64,000 nt of DNA, from assembly GCA_020631735.1 (NCBI GenBank), contig CM036179.1, positions 28,201,063-28,265,062 on the forward strand, given 5' to 3'. The stretch comes from Saccharum officinarum. Lineage: Eukaryota; Streptophyta; Magnoliopsida; Poales; Poaceae. Below are positions 11,325 through 23,748 of this stretch, piece after piece (within the stretch, counting starts at the first letter, position 1; each line of letters opens with the position of its first letter). The translations under genes were made by a program, and so were the position numbers. A model generated the notes under the pieces. The model was given only the letters and a program-made list of their open reading frames with translations, was not told the origin of the DNA and ran no database searches.

Positions 11325-13343
11325 TGAAAGTCCTATGTTTGGTGTTGGTAATTAGTGACAATGCCTAAGTACTAATCCTATGCCTAAGTTGTATGTAGCA
11401 TATGAGGATTAGTACACTCCAAGGTTGGTGGCAAGATGGACATGGTGATCATGATGGCCACACTTGGATTTGGACGCAACCCTACGTGATCAAGGCAAAG
11501 GTATATGCTTAAGGGTTGTGTTTTAGTAACCAAGACACCTAGTGGGTGTGGTTACATTATAGGATAGATAGCCGTACTATAAAGAGGGGAATGACGCGGC
11601 TATTGAACTCCTAAGTGCCTCTAGATGTGCATTTCATGATCATATGCATTTGGATAGAACTAATATCGCCTCGAAAAATGATTGTGAAAATGCTAACACA
11701 CTCACACATGACGAGATCACTTGGTGGTGTTAGCACGTTTGCGACGGCGGTGGAGTTTGAGCGGTAGAGAGGGTTTGGGTTCCTCTCTCCCTCCCGCCGA
11801 GCTTGCGAGGCGGGATTCAGGCGTTTTCGAGAAGTTGAAACGATTATTTTCCACTACGCCGGAAGTCCGGAAAAGAAACGGAGGCGAACGGAGGTCACAG
11901 AGGTGACCGGACGCTGAACCGGACGCGGTCCTTGCATGACCGGACGCGTCCGGTCAGTGTTCAGTGTCTGCGTGTTTTTCAGTTCGATGATCGGACGCGA
12001 GGCGCGTCCGGTCACTGATGATCGGACGCGTCCGGTCGTTCAGGGAGCTTACTGGACTCTAACCGGACGCTGTCACTGTCGCGTCCGGTCATTTTCTTCA
12101 GCGCGTCCGGTCACTATTTCGTTGAGCGCTGCTCAGGCGACCAGCGCGTCCGGTCCTTCACGGGACCAGCGCGTCCGGTCGTTCCCGGCGCGTCCGGTCA
12201 GTTGGACCAGCGCGTCCGGTCGTTCCCGGCGCGTCCGGTCAGTTGGACCAGCGCGTCCGGTCGTTGCTTCGCAGTTAGCCGTTGGGCGACCAGCGCGTCC
12301 GGTCGTTTGGACCAGCGCGTCCGGTCAGTACTTCACGAGTTAGCCGTTGGGCGACCGGCGCGTCCGGTCAGTTGGACCAGCGCGTCCGGTCAGCCCGATT
12401 TCGGCTGTTTAAGTTTCTAACGGCTATATTCGAAGGGGTACGTCTATAAATACTCGTTGGCCGGCTCAAGGCTCCATCTCTCGAACATTTTGACATACTT
12501 GTGAGCACTTTGAGCTAAGCAACTCCCCTCCCACTCATCTCTCTTGCTTCTTTGCATATTCGAAGTGAGATTGAGTGATCCAAGTGCATTTGCATTGTGA
12601 GATTGCATCTAGTTGGCACTTGGTGGTTGATTTGCTGCGGGATTCTTGTTTCTCTTGGTGGTTGCCGCCACCTAGACGGCTTGGAGCAGCTTGGAGGCGT
12701 TGGCAAGAGTTGGTGATTGTTCTTGGCCACCTCCGGTGATTGTGAGGGGTTTGTGCCTACCTCGGCGAAGCGCCAAAGGCAACATTAGTATATTGCTCGT
12801 GTCATTGCAACCTTTTGCCATTTGGTAGGTTCTTGTGGCGCCTTTTGAGAGGCTCGGTGTGTGACCGATTAGCCACCGAACCACGTGGTGAAGAGGGACA
12901 CAACGGGGACTAGCGTGCCGGCAAGCACGTGAACCTCGGGATAAATCTTCGTGTCATCACTTTCATATTGTGATTGATTGATCCCGGTGTTCGGTTATCT
13001 TGGTATTCATTGTTGATCATATTGGTTGGCTCAATACTTCGCCCCTCGGTGATACCCTCCTAACTCAACTCCACATTATTTTCTTAGTTATCTTTGCTAG
13101 CTAGTTAGCTTTGCTAGAGTAGCTTCTTTGTGTAGCTTGCTAGTTGTAGTTTCCTTCTCGGTTTGACTTGTGCGGTTGAGTGCAATTACTAGAATTGTGA
13201 ATTGGTTAGGTGGCTTGCAAACACCCCGTAGGCTAAGCAAAACTCGCATCTCGCTATTTGTTTTATTGATAAACTTGTTTAGCTTGTCTTTGTAGAAAAT
13301 TTTAATAGGCTATTCACCCCCCTCTAGCCATCAAGACCTTTCA
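11325..13343 (+). repeat. Sirevirus 3' LTR
   Basis: This 2019 bp LTR is almost identical to the 5' LTR at 2670-4687. It includes the palindrome array (full 18 bp palindrome at 11938-11955) and the TATA box at 12444. It differs by scattered substitutions and small indels, many of them C/T or G/A at CG sites. Confidence 0.95.
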
Positions 13344-14198
13344 GACGGGTCACCGTGGCCAGCACCAACAACCAATAGTTCTCCGTCTGCCTTCACCACG
13401 TTTCCCCCCCTGTCACGTGTAGATGCTTAGGATGGAAGAGTTACCGCAGTATCGGGACAGCCTGATGGAATGAGACCATGGCCAGGCCGCCCAATGGTCG
13501 CCGGCAGGTGCTCACGCGGTCAAGCGGTTCGCTCCACCCGTCTGTGAAAGTGATCTCGTTAAGGTCCGCTTAGGAGTCCAGGAAGTGATGCGCCTTCGGT
13601 AGGCATGCGCGGCCGGGACTCGCCGGCGTACCGCCAGGCACTCGCGGCCGTCCGCCATTGCCGTCGGTATGGGGCGGTGGTGCATCAACTTTGGTAAAAG
13701 TGGTAGCTCGGTGCGGTTGGGTTTGGGAAGAACGCCGGTGCACTTGGATCGGTGGAGGAGCCACCAGGCGGCGAGGAATTGCTCGCCGGAGCTCGCGGCC
13801 CCGCTCCCTGTCCTCTGTCCCTGACGTAGGGGGCCCACCTGTCAGGTGTCCGCGCGCGGGCGGGAGCCGAGCAGGCCGCGCGCGCACCGTGGGCCGCGTC
13901 TGTTCCCGGGCCGGCCCAACATCCAATAAGATTTATTTCATTTTTATTTATTCTGTACGTTTTAGATAGGGTTTGGAAAATGTATATCTAGGGTTTTACT
14001 TGCCTAAAAATTTTGAGATAAATTTTGTTAGGATCTACATGATGTGTGGTATTTTAGAAAAATATAAATTGGATATGTTGATATTTAGTTTCTGGGAGAT
14101 TTAAATAGGTCTTTGAAATGTGTTTTTAAATTACATGCAAACTTGTTTAAATCATATCTTGAGTTTCATTGTTCCAAAAATTATGAAATTTGGTGGGT
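13344..14198 (+). repeat. Chromovirus LTR, right portion, running into gap 1
   Basis: The sequence after the Sirevirus resumes in a GC-rich stretch that turns AT-rich after 13930, as expected for the rest of the interrupted chromovirus LTR. Its end is hidden by the gap. No gene is seen; ORFs on both strands at 13512-13969 are GC-rich chance frames. Confidence 0.5.
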
Positions 14199-14298
14199 NN
14201 NNNNNNNNNNNNNNNNNNNNNNNNNNNNNNNNNNNNNNNNNNNNNNNNNNNNNNNNNNNNNNNNNNNNNNNNNNNNNNNNNNNNNNNNNNNNNNNNNN
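14199..14298. other. Assembly gap (100 N)
   Basis: Exactly 100 N, a conventional scaffold gap of unknown true size. Apparent ORFs that cross it are artefacts. Confidence 0.99.
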
Positions 14299-15292
14299 TT
14301 GCAAATGACACGAGCAATTTTACTAACATTGCCTTTGTGCTTCGCCGAGGTAGGCACAACCCCTCACATCACGCAGAGGTGGCCAAGAACAATCACCAAC
14401 TCTTGCCAGCGCTCTAAGCTGCTCTAGCCATCTAGGTGACGGCAACCACCAAGAGAAACAAGAATCCCACAGCAATCAACCACCAAGTGCCAACTAGATG
14501 CAATCTCACAATGCAAATGCACTTGGATCACTCATCTCACTTCAAATATGTAAAGAAGCAAGAGAGATGAGTGGGAGGGGAGTTGCTTAGCTCAAAGTGC
14601 TCACAAGTATGTCAAAGAATGCAAGAGAGATGACTTTGAGCCGACCAACAAGTATTTATAGGCGTACCCTTCGAATAGAGCGTTAGGCAATCAAACCGCT
14701 GAAGTCGCGCTGACGGACGCGCTGGTCGCACGGACGGGCGCGCTGGGCTTGACCGGACACGCTGGTCCATAACTGACGGGACGCACTGGTCAAGTCTGAG
14801 CAGCTCTTCAACGAAACATGACCGGACGCGCTGGAGAATCGACCCCAAACCCTCTCTACGCTCAAACTCCAACGCCATCAAAATGTGCTAACACACCAAG
14901 TGATCACGTCAAGTGCGAGTGAGTTAGCATTTTCACAATCATTTTTTGAGGCATTATTAGTTCTATCAAAATGCATATGATTATGAAATGCACATCTAGA
15001 GGCACTTAGGAGTTTAATAGCCGTGTCATTCCCTCTTTATAGTACGGCTATCTATCCTATAATGTAACCACACCCACTAGGTGTCTCGGTTACTAAAACA
15101 CAACCCTTAAGCATATACCTTACCTTGATCATGTAGGGTTGCGTCCAAATCCAAGTGTGGCCATCATGATCACCATGTCCATCTTGCCACAACCTTGGAA
15201 TGTACTAATCCTCACATGCTACATACAACTTAGGCATAGGATTAGTACTTAGGCATTGTCACTAATTACCAACACTAAACATAGGACTTTCA
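14299..15292 (-). repeat. Sirevirus-type LTR, reverse orientation, truncated by the gap
   Basis: Read on the minus strand this begins TGAAAGTCCTATGTTTAGTG at 15292 and follows the 5' LTR at 2670 through the palindrome boxes (reduced, about 14700-14840) and into the post-TATA region. It then enters the gap. A minus-strand polypurine tract and about 58 bp of internal sequence lie at 15293-15350, so this is a 3' LTR. It is clearly more diverged than the pair at 2670/11325. Confidence 0.85.
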
Positions 15293-15434
15293 ATCTCTCC
15301 TTGTTGTATTGGTGACAAACCTTTCACAAAGATATTATGATAAAATTTTAATAGGACTTTCACATGGGTTCAATTAAAATTTTATCATAATATCTTTGTG
15401 AAAGGATTGTCACCAATTACAACAAGGGGGAGAT
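15293..15434. repeat. Head-to-head junction of two Sirevirus 3' internal ends
   Basis: Two inverted copies of the element's last internal segment, each with its polypurine tract, meet here. The left copy (15293-15350) belongs to the minus-strand LTR and the right copy (15363-15434) to the plus-strand LTR. The junction (15351-15362) is a 12 bp copy of the LTR tip ATAGGACTTTCA, identical to 15281-15292. Together with the flanking LTRs it makes an imperfect palindrome of about 1 kb per arm. Confidence 0.8.
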
Positions 15435-17470
15435 TGAAAGCTCTATGTTTGGTGTGGTAATTAGTGACAATGCCTAAGTACTAATGCTATGCCTAAGTTG
15501 TATATAGCATATGAGGATTAGTACATTCCAAGGTTGGTGGCAAGATGGACATGGTGATCATGATGGCCACACTTGGATTTGGACGCAACCCTACGTGATC
15601 AAGGCAAAGGTATATGCTTAAGGGTTGTATTTTAGTAACCAAGACACCTAGTGGGTGCGGTTACATTATAGGATAGATAGTCGCACTATAAAGAGGGGAA
15701 TGACGCGGCTATTGAACTCCTAAGTGCCTCTAGGTGTGCATTTCATAATCATATGCATTTGGATAGAACTAATAACACCTCAAAAAATGATTGTGAAAAT
15801 GCTAACACACTCGCACATGACGTGATCACTTGTTGGTGTTAGCACATTTGCGATGGCGTTGGAGTTTGAGCGATAGAGAGGGTTTGGGTCCCTCTCTCCC
15901 TCCCGCTGAGCTTGTGAGGCAGGATTCAGGCGTTTTTGAGTAGTTGAAACGACTATTTTTTCCACTACGCTGAAAGTAAGAAAGAAACGGAGGCGAACGG
16001 AGGTCATCAGGGTGATCCAACGCTGCACTGAACGCGATCATGGTTTGACCTGACGCGTCCAGTTAGTTCAACGCAGTAGTCAGGTGCGCGGGTATTAGGG
16101 TTTGCAACCGGCGCGTCTGGTCCCTCGCGGAACCAGAGCGTCCGATCGGATACCCAGAGGAGTAGAGCGTGGCAAAGAGCTGATCGGACGCGCGGCGTGT
16201 CCGGTCACACGTGATTGGACGCGTCCGGTCGCAATGGGAGCTCTCTAGACCGCGACTAGACACTGGCACTGTCGCGTTCGGTCGTTGCGTGGAGCACGTC
16301 CGGTCGGTGCTTTGCGAGCGTAGGCACTGTTCGATCGGCGTGTCCGGTCAATTCATGCTGCGCGTTCGGTCACTCTAGTGCGTGAATGAGTACTTTTAAG
16401 TGACCATTACGATCGAACGAATAAAATTCAAAGTGAGACACATGGCGTCATCGGGGAGGTCGTGTGGAGCGACGGATGCTGTGCGCGTCCGGTCAGGCCG
16501 GACCAGCGTGTCCGGTCACCCCGAGTGTGGCTATTTCGTGAGCCAACGACTCTATTCTTCCGGGGCTCCTATATATACTTGTTGGCGGCTCCTAGGAGTT
16601 TCTCTTGGACATTTTGACTCTCTAACATCCTCTTGAGCTAAGCACATCCCCTCCCACTCATCTCTCTTGCTTCTTTGCATATTCGAAGTGAGATTGAGTG
16701 ATCCAAGTGCATTTGTATTGTGAGATTGCATCTAGTTGGCACTGGTGATTGATTTGCTGTGGGATTCTTGTTTCTCTTGGTGGTTGCCACCACCTAGATG
16801 GCTTGGAGCAGCTTGGAGGCGTTGGAAAGAGTTGGTGATTGTTCTTGGCCACCTCCGGTGATTGTGAGGGGTTTGTGCCTACCTCGGTGAAGTGCCAAAG
16901 GCAATGTTAGTGGATTTCTCGTGTTATTTGCAACATTTTGCCATTTGGTAGGTTCTTGTGAAGCCTTTTGAGAGGCTCGGTGTGAGACCGATTAGCCACC
17001 GAACCACGTGGTGAAGAGGGACACAACGGAGACTAGCGTGCCGGCAAGCACATGAACCTCGGGATAAATCTTCGTGTCATCATTTTTATTGTGATTAATC
17101 GATCCCAGTGGTTGTGTATTGTGGAATTCATCTCTTGATCATATTGATTGGTTGACTCAGTACTTCGCCCCTCGGTGATACCCTTCTAACTCTCTCTTAT
17201 ATTATTTTCTTAGTTACCTTGCTAACTTGTTAGTGTAGCTCTTAGCTTATGTAGCTAGTTAGCTTTAGTTGTAGCTAAGTTGTGCGGTTTGACTTGTGCG
17301 GTTGAGTGCAAATATACTAGAATTGTGAATTGGATAGGTGGCTTGCAAACACCCCGTAGGCTAAGCAAAACTGCATCTCGCTATTTGTTATATTGATAAA
17401 CTTGTTTAGCTTGTCTTTGTAGAAATTTTTAAAAGGCTATTCACCCCCCTCTAGCCATCAAGACCTTTCA
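15435..17470 (+). repeat. Sirevirus-type 3' LTR, plus orientation
   Basis: The LTR begins TGAAAGCTCTATG after a polypurine tract and ends TCAAGACCTTTCA, 2036 bp. It is the same family as the LTRs at 2670 and 11325, but its CGCGTCCGGTC boxes are decayed (for example near 16040-16520). A TATA box lies at 16570-16577. The sequence right after it is mid-gag of a different Sirevirus, so this LTR appears to be inserted in, or recombined with, that gag. Confidence 0.88.
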
Positions 17471-19335
17471 GCACTTCACTCCAAATGATGTGCTTAAAAG
17501 ATTGTTAACATTCGATATGCAAAGAGAAGAAGCAAATGAGAGAAAAAAGCTTGGTGAATTGCAAGCCAAGCTAGATGGCATGAAAATCAAGGATGTAGCT
17601 CTCAAGGCCAACAAGTCAAGCAAACAAGGCACCTCAAACAAGGCAAAGGGCAGCAAGAAGCATCAACAAGTAAGCCAAAAGAAGTCAAGCAAGTGCAAGA
17701 ACAAGAAGAGACAACTTCATCCTCTAGTGAAGATGAAAGTGATGGCACCAAATACAAGAAGATTGATGATGTTGCTCTCTTTATGAGGAAGTACAATAAG
17801 GCTTGAAGAAGCAAGGCTACAAAGTAGTGAGGAGAAAGTTTCCTTATAAGAAAAAGAGATTGTGCTTCAATTATGGTAGCACCGAGCATCTTATTGCTAA
17901 ATGTCCTTATGAGAAGAAGGACAATAACTATAAGAAGGACAAGAAAGAGAGCAAGCATGAGTACAAGAAGAGTCACAAGTAAGTGGGAGAGGCACATATT
18001 GGGCATGAGTGGGACTCAACTAAAGGAGCTCAAATGATGAGGATGAGAACATTACAACCGTAGCCATCCAAAATACATCCTCTACACCAAGGCTCTTCAA
18101 CAACATATCTGATAATGATGATCATCTCTTCCGTCACATTTGTCTTATGGCAAAGGGTGAGAAGGTATAATCAAAAGCCAAACCTTCTCCTCCTCCTGAT
18201 GATATCTCTAGTAGTGATCTTGGTGATAGCTCTAGTGATGATGAATTAAGTGATGAAGAGATTGATAATATAACTAAAAATTTAGACCCTAAGACCGAAC
18301 TCTTTATCTCTAAGCTAATGGAGGATTTAGAGAGTGTCTAAACCGAGTTAGAAGCTAAAGATGATGACTTCTTGAACTTGAGAAGATGTATGTTTCTAAC
18401 AAGGAAGCTCTTAAGTTAGAGAGAAGTGAGGTGGCCTCCTTGCACAAGGCTTTGGCCAAAGAGCAAGAAGACCATGCTCTCACTAAGAAGGCGAATGTTG
18501 CACTCAATGAAAAGTATTGTGTCTTAAATGAAAAGCACAATGAACTTGAGATGCAACATGGTCTTCTTTGGGAGAGCACCCTACAACCCTCTAATATAAA
18601 GGACACCTTTACTCTCTCCACTAGCCAAGATTGTGGAAAATGCTATAATCTTGATTTAAATGTTTATTCCACTAACCTTACTAATATGGAAGCAATGAGA
18701 AAGGAGATTGCGAGGCTAAATGATGTGATAGGTAAAGGGTGTATGAATGATAAGAAGCAAGTAAGTGGCAAAGAGGATCAACTAAAGAAGCCACAATACA
18801 AGAATGGAAGACATCTTCACATCAAGGATGGGCTTAGGCACACAAAAGGAGGTAAGACCAATGGAAGAAAGGTCATTAATGGATATGAGTGTGTCCAGTT
18901 CATGAGAAAGGAAAAAGTAGGTACAGAACAACCTGCACAGATGGTGGCACAAAAGCAGCCCCGAGCAGCACAGCCAGCCTAGGGCGGCAGTGCCGCTGTG
19001 AAGGGCGACAGTGCCGCCCCTCACAGAAAAGGGAAGACTACCTCTTCTTCTGCTCATGTCAAGCCTAAGAAGAAGGTGTACCAGCCAAAGCAAGAGCCCT
19101 AGAAACCAAAGAAATCAATTTGGGGTAATCCAAACAAGTATGTTTGTCAATCGAAGGCTCATGCACCTCGACAAAGCTTGAGTTCTTGCTTTGTGTTGAA
19201 GAACAACAACAAGGGAGAAGTGATCGCCAAATATGTTGGCAAAGATGCAAATATTTATCTTAACACTTCTACTGGGTTCCTAAGATTATAGTGACTAACA
19301 TGCAAGGCCCCAAGAACATTTGGTGACTTCAATCA
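17471..19335 (+). pseudogene. gag: Gag remnant of second Sirevirus
   Basis: The protein starts in mid-domain with FTPNDVLKRLLTFDMQ and continues through a Lys/Ser-rich stretch. A knuckle-like CX2CX4HX4C segment is seen near 17865-17910, in broken frame. A Leu/Lys/Glu coiled coil is best preserved at 18386-18900, and a tail resembles the C-terminal part of the first Gag (WVPK-like words near 19270). Several stops and frameshifts break it. The frame around 18980-19020 is filled by two dyad motifs, which add short Ala/Ser-rich words and a stop at 18980-18982. It is non-functional by sequence. Confidence 0.75.
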
Positions 19336-19339
19336 AGGA

Positions 19340-22300
19340 ACTAAACTTGTTTTGCAGGCATACTCCTTCGGTGGGTCGAGTTGGGTGCTTGACATGGCTG
19401 TACAAATCATATGACCGGAGAAAAGAGTATGTTCTCATTATATTCCCCAACAACAAATTCAAATGAGAATATCATATTTGGTGATAACTCTAAAGGGGAA
19501 GTGATTAGTCTTGGTAAAGTTGCTATAACCCTTGAGCATTCAATTACAAATGTTTTACATGTTGATTCCTTGAAGTAAAATTTATTGTCCGTTTCTCAAT
19601 TATGTGAAATGGGCTACAATTGTCTCTTCACGGATAAGGGTGTGGAAGTCTCTAAGAGGAAGGATTCCTCTATTGTCTTTACGGGTCGCTTAAAGAACAA
19701 GTTTTACTTAGTTGATTTTAACAAAAGTAAGGCCAAGCTTAAGACTTGTTTAGTGGCAAAATCTAGCTTGGGTTGGCTATGGCACTACTGACTAGCCCAT
19801 GTTGGGATGAGGAACTTGGCCAAACTCTTAAAAGACAACCACATTCTTGGACTAACTGATGTTCATTTGAGAAAGACAGGATTTGCAGAGCTTGCCAAGC
19901 CAGAAAGCAAGTAGGCGTACCTCACCCACCAAAGAACATCATGACCACCACTCAACCTTTGGAGTTGATTCATATAGATCTCTTTGGACCAGTTGCCTAC
20001 CTTAGCCTCTAGGGTAACAAATATGGATTAGTAATTATTGATGATTATTCCCGTCTCACTTGGGTATTCTTTGTCTATGATAAGTGCTAGGTACAAGAGA
20101 AGGTAAAGATCTTCATTAGAAGAGCACAAAAGGAGTTTGGTCTCCCCATCAAGAAAGTGAGAAGTGACAATAGGACCGAATTCAAGAACTCCCAAGTTGA
20201 AGAGTTTCTTGATGAAGAGGGCATCAAGCATGAGTTTTCAACTCCATACACCCCTCAACAAAATGGTGTAGTAGAGAGGAAGAATTGGACACTCATTGAC
20301 ATGGCAAGAATAATGCTAGATGAGTACAAGACTTCAGACCTATTTTGATGTGAAGCCGTCAACACCAGTTGTCATGCCATCAACCGCCTCTACTTACACA
20401 AGAAACTCAAGAAGACTTCATATGAGCTTCTAACCGGTAACAAACCCATGGTGTCATATTTTAGAGTGTTTGGGTGTAAGTGTTTCATACTTAACAAGAG
20501 ACCTAAAACCTCTAAATTTACACCTAAAGTGGATGAAGGCATTCTTCTTAGTTATGGATCAAATGAGCATGCCTATCGTGTCCTCAACAAAACCTCCGGT
20601 AGAGTTGAAGTAGCGGTAGATGTGACATTTGATGAATCTAATGGCTCTCAAGTAGAGCAAGTTGATTCAAGAGTTGTAGGAAAGGAGGATCCACATGTGA
20701 GGCAATCAAGCAATTGGCTATCGGTGACATTAGAGCACAAGAAGATCAAGACACTAAGAAGAGGATCCTCAGGCTGTTGCTGCACCAATTTCTGCTAACG
20801 TACTCGATGCAGATGTGTAGCACACCCCTGCTGCCAATCAACAGGGCAGCAATGCCACACTTGAGGGTGGCAGTGCTGCCTCTCCTACTATAGCAGCAAC
20901 TGATTCTACTCCACTACCAGGGCTAAACCTAGAGCCTATCTTTGAACAAGAAGAAGTTAAAGGTTCAGCACATAAACAAGAAAGTGTTGAGCATCCAAGG
21001 CTACAACAAACTTTCAAAATGGGGTAACAACTCGTTCACATTTAGTAAACTTTTACCAATTTTACTCGTTTGTTTCCTCTTTGGGACCTCTTAAGGTAGA
21101 ACAAGCACTTGGATATCCGTATTGGGTCATGGCTATGCAAGAAGAGCTCAACAACTTCAAAAGAAATCAAGTGTGGACCTTGGTGGAAAGGCTAAATACC
21201 AATGCAATTGGCACCAAGTGGGTTTTTTGAAACAAGCAAGATGAGAATGGCATGGTGACAACGAATAAGGCAAGATTGATAGCTCAAGGCTTCACTCAAG
21301 TAGAGGGCTTGGACTTTGAAGAAACATATGCACCGGTAGCAAGACTTGAAGTAATACAAATGCTTCTAGCCTTTGCTGCCCATCATGACTTCAAGCTGTA
21401 CCAAATGGATGTCAAGAGTGCATTTCTCAATGGCCCAATACAAGAGTTGGTATATATTGAGCAACCATCGGGTTTTGAAGATCTCAATTTTCCAAACCAC
21501 GTCTTCAAACTCCAAAAGGCGCTTTATGGGGTCAAGCAAGCACCAAGAGCATGGTATGAATTTCTTAAGGAATTCTTGCTCAAACAAGGCTTTGAAATAG
21601 GCAAAGCCGATCCTACTCTCTTTACTCACAAAGTTGAAAATGATATATTTGTGTGCCAAATATATGTCGATGACATAATATTTGGTAGTACTAATCATGT
21701 GTATTGTGAGGAGTTTAGTAGGATTATGGCCAAGAGATTTGAGATGTCCATAATGGATGAGCTGAAATTCTTTCTCGTGTTTTAAATCAAGCAATTGGAG
21801 GAAGAGACTTTCATAAGACAAACCAAGTACACCCATGATATGCTGAAGAAATTTGACATAATGAATGCCAAGCCTATCAAAACTCCCATGCCAACCAATA
21901 GACATCTTGATCTCAACGAGAAAGGAAAAGCCATGGACATCAAGGTATATCGCTCCATGATTGGCTCTCTGCTTTATTTGTGCGCATCTAGGCCCAATAT
22001 TATGCTTAGTGTGTGCATGTGTGCTAGATTTAAAGCTAACCCGAAAGAGTGTCACTTGGTGGCCGTTAAGAGAATCTTGAGATATTTGGTACACACGTCT
22101 AACCTTGGCTTGTGGTATCATAAGGGCTCCAAGTTCAATCTACTTGGGTATTTTGATTTTGATTACGCCGGTTACAAAGTAGATCAAAAAAGCACTTCAG
22201 GGACATGTCAATTCCTTGGACAGTTCCTAGTGTCTTGGAGTTCTAAGAAGTAAAATTGTGTAGCCCTCTCCATCGCTGAGGCCGAGTATGCTGCAGCCGG

Positions 22301-22600
22301 TGCATGTTGTGCTCAACTACTTTGGATGAAGCAAACCCTTCATGATTTTAGATGTCGATTTACCAAAATCCCATTATTGTGTGACAATAAAAGTGCCATA
22401 AAGCTTGCAAACAACCCCATAAGCCATTCAAGAACCAAACATATATACATCTGACATCACTTCTTGAGAGACCACGAAGCCAAAGGAGATATCTAAATTC
22501 GCCATGTGAGCACCGAAAAGCAATTAGCCGATATCTTCACTAAGCCTCTCGATAAGTCAGGTTTTGTGCTTTGTGTAGTGAGCTAAACATACTTGATTCT
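19340..22600 (+). pseudogene. pol: Pol remnant of second Sirevirus
   Basis: All copia pol domains are recognisable in order, but they are broken by stops and frameshifts. They are protease (WVLD then damaged, near 19380), GAG-pre-integrase (WLWHY with a stop, near 19775), integrase core (IDLFGP near 19975; RSDNRTEF near 20160, with the Gly after Asn replaced; VVERKNWT near 20268), reverse transcriptase ([12 protein letters not shown] near 21402; [10 protein letters not shown] near 21660), and RNase H (DYAGYKVDQKSTSGT near 22160). The reverse transcriptase block 21252-21785 is the longest open part. Loss of several key residues and many stops mean it cannot encode an active enzyme. Confidence 0.85.
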
Positions 22601-23748
22601 CGTAATGTGGTTTGAATTCTAGCACACCAATGTTTGATCAACTAGTGACATAGGAAAATTTTATGAAAACTTTATTTAAAGTGTTTCAAAATGTTTTATA
22701 AAACTTGATCTATATAGCATGACCATGGTTTGTAATGTTTATTTGTTTCTGGTCATGATATATGGAGGATATGTGTCCATATCTGAGATAGAGAGAGTCA
22801 CATAGTTAGTAGCTAAATCCTGCTATTCTGGGCAAGGCGGCAGTGCCACCCCTAGGGTGCGGCAATGCCGCCCTCTGGATTTCACATGAAATCCGGCCCA
22901 CAACGGTCAGCTCTGGGGGGGCCCATATTCTTTCTCCACTTATCCAACTAGCCCCGCAGCACTCTCTCTCTCCCTCTTTCTTCCCCCGACGCTGTCACGC
23001 ACGCGCTTCTCTCCTTCCACACACACGCACGTCGTCGCCATCGTCTACCACGCGGCTGCCCTGACCGGCAGTGCCGTGCCTGGCCTGGCTGCTTCCTGCT
23101 CGTCACCAGCCATGGCCAAGGGTTCCTGGCTGAGCCCTTTCACTCCTTTCCTCCTCAATCCATGGGTTCAAGCAAGGTGAATCCCTAAACCGACTCGATC
23201 TATGCAATGCGAGTTCATTAGTGATGGATTTCGATTTCTGAGTATTGCTGGAAGGGTTTAGGAGTAGTTTTGATAGTTGAATCGAATTGATTTTGGAATC
23301 CATTGATGGAGTGAGTTGGGACACAGTGGCAGTGCCGCGGTTAGAGGGTGGTAGTGCCACCCCTGGCAAATTCAAACTGCCATATTGACTGTCTCATTTG
23401 ACTGATGGACTCCCTAAATCAGCTGGATTCAATCACTAAGATCATTCTTTAGATTCTTCATGGCTAAACTTTCAAATCCATGGCTATGTCCCATACTTTC
23501 TTGTGTACTATGATGTTGAGATTGTGATGAAGCATGAAGAGATTGTTGGAGGGTGGATTTAGCCAGAATGAGAAAGTGGGCAGTGAGGTTGTGGAGCACC
23601 TGAGTGCGGCAGTGCCGCCCTATCTAGTGAAATTGTCTAGATGGCTCTCAACTTCATTATCCAACTTCTTCTTGTTAAAACCAACATGCAACTATTTCCA
23701 AAAGCTTCATTATATATAGTTTCTTATCTAGTGCTATCCTTTTGCATA

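Larger units (their letters stand above)
2670..13343 (+). mobile_element. Near-intact Ty1/copia Sirevirus retrotransposon
   Basis: This is a full-length LTR element: 5' LTR 2670-4687, initiator-Met-type primer site at 4690, gag 4742-6931, pol to 10174, a 1.15 kb untranslated 3' region with repeated polypurine tracts, and 3' LTR 11325-13343. The large gag with a coiled-coil region, the copia order protease-integrase-RT-RNase H, and the multiple AAGGGGGAGA tracts before the 3' LTR are Sirevirus (Maximus/SIRE) hallmarks. The LTRs differ at only about 20 places by my reading, so insertion was recent. Flanks are GCGGG on the left and GACGG on the right, so a clean 5 bp target duplication is not visible. 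The element lies inside the LTR of an older chromovirus. Confidence 0.93.

Noticed and set aside
2665..13348. A 5 bp target duplication of the intact Sirevirus
   Set aside because: The flanks are GCGGG and GACGG. They are similar but not a convincing duplication, so none is claimed.
14113..14427. ORFs running through runs of N (also at 31312-31692 and 56787-57430)
   Set aside because: They cross assembly gaps of unknown length.
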